Shown here one piece after another: positions 55,636 through 64,000 of a DNA stretch of 64,000 bases; position 1 is the stretch's first letter; each line of letters begins with the position of its first letter. Both the position numbers and the translations under genes were made by a program. The notes beneath the pieces are model-generated. The model had not been told where the DNA came from, did no database searches, and saw only the letters and a program-made list of their open reading frames with translations. This DNA is from Oryzias latipes (taxonomy: Eukaryota; Chordata; Actinopteri; Beloniformes; Adrianichthyidae): the NCBI RefSeq assembly GCF_002234675.1, contig NC_019877.2:1563541-1627540 (forward strand), in the 5' to 3' direction.

Positions 55636-56950
55636 GGTGGATGTCTCCCTCTAGTGGACACTTGAAGAACTTCAACATTTCAAAAACTGTTGGGTCTCAA
55701 TTTTAAGAAGAAAAACGTGGTATCCATACAAAGCATCAAAAGAGAGAGCATGAACAGAGTCAAAAAAAAAATCAGATGAGCAGCAGCAGATGAGACATAC
55801 AACTGTGACTACAGAGCACTTTTGACTGAATCACAACATAATCAAAAGGACAGAAATTTCAGTGAATCATCAGTTATTTAGATTATATTCTTCAAATAAA
55901 TTCCAAGTTTTTATGACCTTCAAATTCTTTGAATTTTTGAGATGTTGAGCCCCAAAATGTATTTTTGAATTTCACAAATGAAAAGAGGTAAAGACAGTTT
56001 CATGTGGGTATATTTACATTTATGTAGATCGGATTTGAATAAATTAAAAATTGAGTTAAAAAACTTTGTCCTTTTCTGTTTCTTTGGAGTATTATTTGGA
56101 TTTTTAATGAGATTACCAAACATTTAGGCATTGCTGACTGCAGATTTACAATTTAATGCACGAATTTACATATAGCTTTGACATTAAGTTAAGGACATAT
56201 TCATCCTAATACTTTGCAATGTTTACATATCTTTAAAAAATACATAATCACATGAAAAGATCCCTCCACTTTCAACTCTGCCTTTGGAATTCATCAGTGA
56301 ACAATGATCTGATTTACAAACTGTAATTCTCTTGTTTCCATATGAAGTATTCTAAATTTGCAGTTTCATATTTTGAGTTTCTTTGTGTATTAAGTTTTAT
56401 TATGAACATAAATTATAGTGCAGATGCACCAGAGATTAATTGAGGTTCCCTTCTCATTGTAAAGTCAAATTTTAAACGTTTTACTGCTACATGGAGGTCT
56501 TATAAAGACGAAATGATTTGGTTTTTAGTGTTTTTGAAGTAACCATTCACATTATTATTGAATAAAAGTAAAGGGGAAAAAAGGATTAGATGAATTATGG
56601 GGACAAATAAATTATTTCGATGCATTTAAAAGTTTTTTGTTTATATAGTGTGTGGCAACATATTTTAATTCTTAAGGATAGAGTTTAAACTGGAACTTTG
56701 TTTTGGATGTGAAACTTAGCAAATGTCAGTTTTAAGAGAAAAACACTCTTTTTTCGCTGTCTTCGATAAAATTTTGATTTGAAATATATTTCTTTAAACG
56801 TGTTAAATGATTGTAAGCAAATATGAAATTATATAACAAGAAACACAGAAATAATTAAAAATACTCTAACTTCGCATATCGCTACGGCAAGCAACGAGGG
56901 GCAGATTACCCCGCCTTCTGTGGAGCGGCTGCTGCGGAGAAGGATCGACC

Positions 56951-59900
56951 ATGTCGGATCCGGAGTCTCTGAGGTGCTCCAGCGTTAGAAACCGCGGAGG
57001 CGTCCAGAGGGTGGAAGGAAAGCTGCGAGCCAGCGTGGAAAGAGGAGATTACTATGAAGCGCATCAAATGTACAGAACTTTATTTTTTAGGTGAGACTTT
57101 TCTTTTTAAAACGGCAGTTGTAATTTAGATTCGAGGCCTGTCGGTTCCAGATCATTCGGCTGTCAACCCTGCTTTCAGGAATGCTTATGATTGGTTACGC
57201 CACACCAGGGCCCCGCCTTTCTCTGTAGTTCCCCGTATGTGATTGGTCGACGGTCCTGTCAGTCTAACTGTTAGCTAGCGAGGTTCCGAACAGCGCCGCT
57301 AGTATTTAGCTCATGACAGAAGATTTTTTGACTAATTTAAGGCAAAAACGCAGTTTAATTTGATTATCTTTTGAGAAATATTAATTGTTTTAAAATTACA
57401 TTTAAAGCAGCAGCTGCTTTGTTGTAGCAGGATGGTAATTATTTATAAAAGGTTTGCTAAAGCTAGCCAGCTGTGTTAGCATGTTGCTGTAGCACATTTC
57501 GTGCTTCTTCACCGGGTTAAAAAAATAAAGCTGTGGTTATTATTTTCGGGTTTGGAACTGTTCCTGTTTGTATCGTCTATTCTATTTAATTTTTTAAAAT
57601 TGTTTTTAAATGTAAAGTATTAGTGGGGCTGGTTCCGCTTCCCCTGGTAAACAGCCGGCTGTCAATCAGTTTGTCTCAGATTGTGATCTTGAAAGTTTTT
57701 GAGTCCTTGGGAAAGACACGCAGCCAGAGTGTCCTGATCTTTATAACTGTAAGTTCGGTTGGATAAAAGTGTTTCCTCAATGTCATCTCTGATAAATTTG
57801 TAACTAAAGGCTCTTAAATGCGATTATAAGTTCCCCAGTTTGGTTGTTTATGGTTTATCTTAATTGTAAACAAGCTAACCTTCCTCCTATGTTGCTGTGA
57901 AGTTTCATAACTTCTCTGTCCTGCTGATTCTCTTCACTCTGAGCTGACAGGAAGGTTAAAAAAGGTCGCTATACATTCAAACTAAAACCAAACCAACCCT
58001 TCATATGTCGTCCCTTCCCTCTCTGATCAGGTACATGTCTCAGGCTAAACATGCTGAGGCGCGGGAGCTGATGTACCGCGGCGCTCTGCTCTTCTTCAGC
58101 CACAACCAGGTAAACCGCATTCACTTCTGCCCCGCTTTACATTTCTATTATCTCAGGGAACGCCAGTTCACAGGTTGGTGGGTAACGAACACCCCGCTTA
58201 CAAAGACATTTGTGTCACTGACAGTTTTATTTTGATACTAAAATCTAGTTTGTGGCGTTTTCTTCTTAGCAAAACAGTGCAGCAGATCTGTCCATGTTGG
58301 TGCTGGAGGTTTTGGAGAAGTCAGACGCAAAAGTTGAGGACGAAATATTAGGTAGGTAGAGACCAAAACCGGACCACATAATCAACAAAGAACTCTTGAT
58401 TTTGACTGTGGATCTTGTGTTGGACCAGAACATTTAGCTAAGCTGTTCAGCCTGATGGACCAGAACTCTCCGGAGAGAGCGGCGTTTGTGTCCAGGGCCT
58501 TGAAGTGGTCCACTGGAGGCTCCAGCAAGTTGGGCCATCCCAAGCTGCACCAGCTGCTGGCTCTCACCTTATGGAAAGGTAAGCTGTGGTTCTGTGGTTG
58601 TTTGTGAAGAAACTTCACCTGACGGAGCTTTGACACGTCGGAGCTCAGCTGGATTTGTGGAAACGAGTCCGAAAACCTCAGGGGTGGAACCGTTTCTGAG
58701 AAAGTCGTGCTGCGACTCATCAGGAAGGCCTGGGGCGACGCCGACTGTTCTCAGTTTGTTTCCACCCGACAGAGCAAAAGGTTCAAAACGAAAAGCTTGT
58801 AACAACATCTGTGTTTGTGGAAATACTTAATAGTCTCAGTTGAAGGTTGTTATGATAATCATTGTATAAAGTTTCAGGTGAAGATTTTCACATAATCATT
58901 TATAAACCCCTCTGGGTCCAGACGGGCCTCACAGTCAGCCTCAGAACTGGACTCACCTGGAGGGTTCTGTCACATTTCTGATGCCCCCCCCCCCCCCCCA
59001 CAGGGCATTTCTGCCATTTAACAGTTATTACTGAAATGTAAAAAGAACTCAAAAACATAGTTTATTTTCAGTGGGAGACGGCCCCCCCACTAAGGTCCTT
59101 TAAAGACCCGCTCTGACGAAAAGGGTGTTGGAGGACGTGTATGAAGGAAATGGGACCTAAAATTGCCTTTCTGAGTCTTTCTTTATCCAGATCAGTGTGA
59201 ATCAGGAGCAGGCATAAAGATGCTGTTTGAAACAGATTGTATTTGTGATGTACCTTAATACCCAGGGCGGGGCCACAAACTGCCTTCTCAGCTTAAACAG
59301 AGAGCTCTCAGCAAGGAGAAGGGAAAGGGGGGTGGGGTTGCTCTGTACCGACAGTCCTGACCACAACTCAGAGGTGAATTTCTGACGCTCTGCAGAAATT
59401 ATGTCCTAGAAAACGACACTGGGTTTTGGATTTAGGCTAAAAACGGCGTCGTCATGGTGACAGTCCCTCTGGAAACGCTTTGAAAATGGATCCAAAGAGG
59501 ATCAGAGCTGGACTTGAACTGGCTTCAGTCTGAGGATCGTATCTGTAAATGATCTGAGGGCTTCTTCACATGAAAGCTCAAGCATTCGTCAGCTTCTGGA
59601 TCATGGACTCCTCCTGACTTTTCAGAACAAAACTACAGCGAGTCCCGTTATCACTTCCTGCATTCGTCTGACGGGGAGGGCTGTGCTCAGATGCTGGTGG
59701 AGTACTCGGCGTCCCGGGGATACCGCAACGAGGTGGACTTGTTTGTGGCGCAGGCCGTCCTACAGTGAGTGAACGCAGACGGATCCATTTGAATGAAACA
59801 TTCTCACTTGATCTTCTGGAATCAACTGCAGACTTTTGATTGGAGGATTATGCTCCTTTATACATTTACATTGGAAGACTTCATGCGAAATAAAGAAAAA

Positions 59901-61700
59901 AACAAAATATTTTCTTTATTATCAGCTGATAGTTTAAAAAAAACAAATTCTCTTTCAGTTCTGCTAATTTTGCTCCAAAGGATCTGGATGTGAACGTCAC
60001 ACAATAAATCCTGATTTAACGGAGTATTTGAACGCATCACGCTGACGGCGTTTGTCAGGAAATGCTTGTGAACGTTCAGATCTGCCTTTGTTCTTTATTC
60101 TGAGCCCCTCTTCCCTTTTCTTCGTCTGCAGGTTCCTCTGCTTAAAGAACAAGAGCAGCGCGTCTGTGGTGTTCAGCACGTACACAGAGAAACACCCGTC
60201 GATACAGAAGGGCCCCCCCTTCGTCCAGCCTCTCCTAAACTTTATCTGGTTCCTGCTGCTGGCGGTGGACGGGTGAGGACCGCCTCCACGCTCATCTTCT
60301 AGAAGGTTCTGTTGCAAACCAGACAAACCAGAAGCTGCTGTTTCTTTTCTTTCAGGGGTAAATTAACCGTTTTCACAGTGTTATGTGAACAGTATCAGCC
60401 GTCTCTGAAGAGGGATCCCATGTATAACGAGGTGGGGGCTTTCACAGAAGCATCACACTTTATCGTGTTCATTTTTCTGATCTGTCAAAACACCTTTTTC
60501 TTTCTGCTCCTCAGTATCTGGACAGAATAGGACAGCTTTTCTTTGGCGTTCCACCCAAACAGTCGCCATCGTACGGCGGCCTTTTAGGTGAGCTGACCTT
60601 TTTTTAAACGTTTCCTTAGGATTGAGGTTCCTGCCTGAAGAATACTTCCAGAAAAAAATGGAAATAAAACACCTTTGTTCTCTCCTCATAACAAATCGAA
60701 CAGCACTTGGTGCTAAATTTAGGTTGTCGTGGAAACGGTTTCCCGTGCTCGCTAGAGTGTCTTTGGTCCAAAATAAGACCCCCCCTCCCCCCCCCAATCA
60801 CTGCCTCTTCCTCATATACCAAAAACTCAGCAACATCGGATCAAAGTTGAAGAGGAGAGAAGAACCTTCTCCTTTAGATTTAAAGCAGATCTTTAAAGGA
60901 ACTGGAGCTGAAACCCAGTTTTGGATAATGACGTTTATTTAGCATCCATGTGAGTAGAAGGACCGACACAACCTCCCAGAAGAACCTGGTGGAGAACCGG
61001 ATCAGAATCAGAACCGGTCTGAGAACACGAGGCTCTGAAAATTCAAATCTCTTGAAATGAATCTTTCAAATAAGTGATGCCGCTAAAACCAGTTTGAGTG
61101 ACATCAGAAGGCTCTCTGGACCACATGGAGGTTCTGGAGATCCTTCATGTACAGAAAAAACAGAATGGCGGGTATGGGTTACCATCGTGTCACCAGAGTG
61201 TCAGTCTTTATTTAAAAGGCAAACGCTGGCCTGGGTTCACCGGGTAAACCTGGTTGAAACTTGGCAACACTCTCTCAATGGCTGCGTGGTTTTCTCGGTC
61301 ACGACCATTTTCAGTGTGTAGCTACCCGTGAACGCCAGATTCAGGTTTATGTTAATGACATGTGTATACAGACTTTTTCATTAGAAGTGGCAGCTTGAAC
61401 GCGCGTTGCCGCGGGCGATGGACAGGGTTTCCCCTTAAATCTGACGCTGAAGCATAAAAAGGTTTAGAGGAAGTGACCTCAAGAAGAAAGATGCTCAGCT
61501 GTCCAGGTCACTTAGAAGGTCCGGTTGATGCTTGAAGGTGAAACAAAGGTTTGTGTTTGTGGACGGCGCTCAGAGTCCTTCCTCATCACGATGTGTTGAA
61601 TCCTGCAGGAAATCTGCTGAACAGCCTGATGGGTTCTGGTGAGGATGATGATGGCGTCGAAGAGGCCCAGGAGGACAGCAGCCCCATAGAACTGGACTGA
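56951..61700 (+). CDS. get4: Golgi to ER traffic protein 4 (GET4/TRC35)
   Basis: Cytosolic scaffold of the BAG6-UBL4A-GET4 complex, which hands tail-anchored proteins to GET3/TRC40 and helps triage mislocalised ones. Nine coding exons: 56951-57090, 58031-58109, 58270-58351, 58429-58578, 59626-59764, 60132-60272, 60356-60431, 60515-60587, 61609-61700, all GT-AG and in phase, 323 codons (human about 327). The helical-repeat protein begins [17 protein letters not shown], with [80 protein letters not shown] and [20 protein letters not shown]. It ends with an acidic tail and SPIELD. The ATG lies in a GC-rich promoter island. No defect seen. Confidence 0.97.
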
Positions 61701-62373
61701 CCCAACAGCCGGACGGAGGGCTCAAAGGAAGAAAAAAAAAACAGACTGCCCCCTCCTTCACCTTCACAGCGGGGTCAGGGCGGAGTGCCGTCTCGGGTTT
61801 TTACTGGCGTGCTGTTCAAAAGCTCCCATCATCCCCTGCGTCCCGTCAGCGCCGCCTGAACCGAACTGAACCCTGTCCAGCTGAGACACTTCATTTCCCA
61901 TCATTCTTAGTTCGGGATCTCCAAGCAGGTGTGGCATTCTGAAACTGTTTGAGCGTGATGGCGCCACCCGGTGGTTTTTTTTTCTTTTCTCTTTACAGCA
62001 GCTTTTCTTGGTTAGGACTCGTTTCTGTATAACTTATTCCTAGAGAAGGAAAGGCAGCTCTGTAGTTTAAGGGCGCATTTGATTGACAGCGGGGCTCCAA
62101 GGGTCAGAAAAGCCTGAACGTCCGCAGGTCTCCCGGCGCGGCGTTCTCTCATGTTCCACGGCCAACGTTACCCCTTTCAGGCCAAACCAGACGATTGTGA
62201 AATAAATAAACGATTGACTCATCCGATTTTACTTCATTTGAATGTTTCAGTCCAGTTTACCCCTCCAAGCAGAGCCCCCCCCCCACTGAAACTGATGCTA
62301 GTTTTTGGAAAAATGTGCGAAACGCTGCTGACGTCTGAGGAGCGTTTTAGTCTTTTCAACAGTACACTAACGA

Positions 62374-62379
62374 AATAAA
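62374..62379 (+). terminator. Poly(A) signal, GET4
   Basis: AATAAA 674 bp after the GET4 stop. Earlier AATAAATAAA at about 62202-62211 is an alternative. Both lie before the 3' end of the convergent minus-strand gene at 62516. Confidence 0.5.
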
Positions 62380-62515
62380 GATCAACTGAGAGGAGTTTGG
62401 GTGTCAATCCGCTTGGCCTCTTTTTTATTTTAACGTGAAAACCGCTCCAGGAGACCCCCCACCCCCCCACCCCACGCTTCTTCTTCTCTAGCTTCTTTAT
62501 TGACACGGGTCCGCT

Positions 62516-63027
62516 TCAGGTCCGGGTCTGCAGGGTGAGCCTCTGGACTGCCTCGGCCAGGTGAGCCATGTCGGGCCGCTGCGCCTGATGCTTGACGTGC
62601 TCCAGGGTCCGAACCTGAGGAGACAAAGGCCACTTCAGGAGGAGGAGCTTCCACTCCGCAGAAAGAGGTCGCAACAACAAACACACAAAAATGCCTCTTC
62701 TTTATCGCCTCGTGTCTTTGAGTTGGACCGTCCCAACTGGACTTAAAATGTTCTTCCTTGAAACGTTTTAGGGAAGAACATTTTAAGTCCAGTTGGTCCG
62801 ATTCACCTGGATGAAGAAGAACGTCTTCCTCATATAGAAAACCTGCATGTGTCGTTCTGGGCGGGCGGTCCACTCACAGACAGGCGGGTGTCGCACAGGC
62901 CCTGCTTGTGGCTGAGGTTCCACAGGTTGACGGCGAGCTGACTCAGCTTGTTGTTCCGCAGATCCCCGTGAGCGAGCAGGACGGCGAACAGGGAGAAGGC
63001 CAGGGCGCTCTGCCGGCGAGCGCTTTG
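62516..63027 (-). CDS. C-terminal exons of an unrecognised gene, convergent with GET4
   Basis: Two phase-0 exons with good splice sites: 63027-62878 (acceptor CCGCCCACAG after a T run, donor GTGAGT) and 62614-62516 (acceptor GTCTCCTCAG, stop TGA). The product ends QSARRQSALAFSLFAVLLAH, GDLRNNKLSQLAVNLWNLSH, KQGLCDTRLSVRTLEHVKHQ, then AQRPDMAHLAEAVQRLTLQT. This is a helical, HEAT/armadillo-like C-terminus. I do not recognise the protein. Upstream exons should lie beyond 63030, possibly outside the window. A candidate start ATGGCGGCGCCGG at about 63116 (minus strand) was considered but reaches a stop after 12 codons. Confidence 0.6.
62733..62796. repeat. Perfect hairpin, 25-bp arms, 14-nt loop
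   Basis: 62733-62757 (CCAACTGGACTTAAA ... TCTTCC) is the exact reverse complement of 62772-62796, with loop TTGAAACGTTTTAG. It lies inside the last intron of the minus-strand gene. Perfect arms suggest a recent origin or selection on the fold; it could be a pre-miRNA-like hairpin, a palindromic MITE core or a replication-slip product. Confidence 0.93.
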
Positions 63028-64000
63028 CTGTGGGCGGATCACCCAAAAAAAAAAAAAAAACGAAGTCAGTTTCCCGTTTTCAGACAGCCTCCTCGCGTCC
63101 ATCAGCCGGCGCCGCCATCCTGGGCTAAACGACCAGATTGTTTTTCGCTATTCTTTCTTTCTGCACCTTTGAGCAACAATTTAGCCACGCCTCATAATCA
63201 AAAATTGCAAAAATTTGGACACACCCAGTTCACGTTTGTTCAAGCGATCCTCAAACTTTCACACACAAAGTTTTGTTGACCTTTGACCTCAGGAAAAGGC
63301 TACATAATTAAGAAAATATAATCATCTTTAGTACCAGCTACAGATTTCGATCTGTTGCCTCCAAACTCCAGGAAAGTCAAAGGAAGCTCCTTTGGTATTG
63401 AACAGCGTTCGAAAATGGCGTTTCCTCCACTCCTCGCATATTTTTTACCGGGAAATTTTTACCGGGAAATTTTTTACCGGGAAAATGAGTTGATACACGA
63501 CTCATTGGCTCAAGCTGAACGAAACGATGCATCCTTCAATACGACCATATTAGGGATGTGGGCGTGGTTAATATAATGCCTTGGTTGCTACAGAAATGCA
63601 GAAATTTACATTTGCCGACTCTTCTGAAATTCACGTCGACCTGTTCGTCGCACCCAGGCGACCAAAAAATGAAATGGTTGCTATGGAGATGAAGCCAACA
63701 GAGAAGCCACCATTTTGAGTAAATTGTATTTTATCAGTTTGTCAGGCTAGGGAGCGGGTCATAGAACACAGCTTGCTTATTTGTTTTTATTTTATTTATC
63801 CAGGCAAGACAGATCATTTTCAACTCTGGCGCTTAACGAATGGCATAAAGGGGTTGATTGACTGTTTGAGTCAGAAAAGCAACAAGGAAAATGGACCAAA
63901 CTAAGACGGACTGGAGTCAAACGTTGAGTTTATTTTTAAAATCCCAACGTTTGCGGAATCTCCAGCATCAAACTAAGACTCTGAGGGAATTAAATGATAA
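63028..64000. other. Right-hand flank, no gene recognised
   Basis: Includes a T/A run at 63043-63060 that is the pyrimidine tract of the preceding acceptor, and a short tandem of TTTTTACCGGGAAAT (three copies, about 63445-63485). TTTTGTTGACCTTTGACCTCA near 63272 also occurs near 34602, and the TTTATTTATCCAGGCAAGA repeat at about 63790 matches 35550. These are dispersed repeats. Upstream exons of the minus-strand gene were looked for and not found. Confidence 0.45.

Noticed and set aside
63030-63120. Start codon ATGGCGGCGCCGG on the minus strand as the first exon of the gene at 62516
   Set aside because: Reaches a stop after 12 codons and has no good donor before it. Reading through the T-rich tract would remove the acceptor's pyrimidine run.

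Overview
The window looks like nuclear DNA from a ray-finned (teleost) fish. The evidence is multi-exon genes with GT-AG introns, vertebrate proteins (ferredoxin reductase, GET4, two small immunoglobulin-domain receptors) and a teleost repeat load. That load includes an L2-type LINE with the ATTCAA-repeat tail, an RTE LINE, an L1 fragment, a gypsy LTR element, tRNA-derived SINEs and hAT-like MITEs. The short repeat near 7.5-8.0 kb reminds me of medaka (Oryzias), but the species is a weak inference.

Layout. 0.85-7.5 kb and 19.1-27.6 kb are two collinear, directly repeated copies (A and B) of one non-coding segment. They were later changed by separate insertions, including a roughly 5 kb L2 element that split copy B. 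Between them lies a nested transposon stack at 8.2-15.8 kb: an L1 fragment on the minus strand, interrupted by a 5'-truncated gypsy element, whose 3' LTR is interrupted by a full-length RTE element with an intact 997-codon ORF and an exact 18-bp target duplication. Next comes a minus-strand three-exon gene for a small single-Ig membrane protein (16.6-17.8 kb). After copy B is a gene-poor stretch. A CD7-like Ig V-set receptor follows on the plus strand (32.9-34.1 kb).

From 36.8 kb the DNA is more conventional. The mitochondrial NADPH:adrenodoxin oxidoreductase gene FDXR is on the plus strand (12 coding exons, 495 codons, 36770-46962). About 10 kb of repeat-bearing intergenic DNA follows, then GET4 on the plus strand (9 coding exons, 323 codons, 56951-61700). 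The last two coding exons of an unrecognised gene come in from the right on the minus strand (62516-63027), converging on GET4.

The genes do not form one pathway. FDXR is housekeeping electron transfer for mitochondrial P450s and Fe-S biogenesis. GET4 belongs to tail-anchored protein targeting. The two Ig genes are probably immune receptors. In human, FDXR and CD7 are both on 17q25 and GET4 is on 7p22, so the FDXR/CD7-like proximity may be old synteny while the GET4 neighbour is not that of human. No RNA gene, CRISPR array or obviously new molecular system was seen. The most distinctive features are the nested retroelement stack, the duplicated segment with a readable empty site for the L2, and the two uncharacterised receptor genes.
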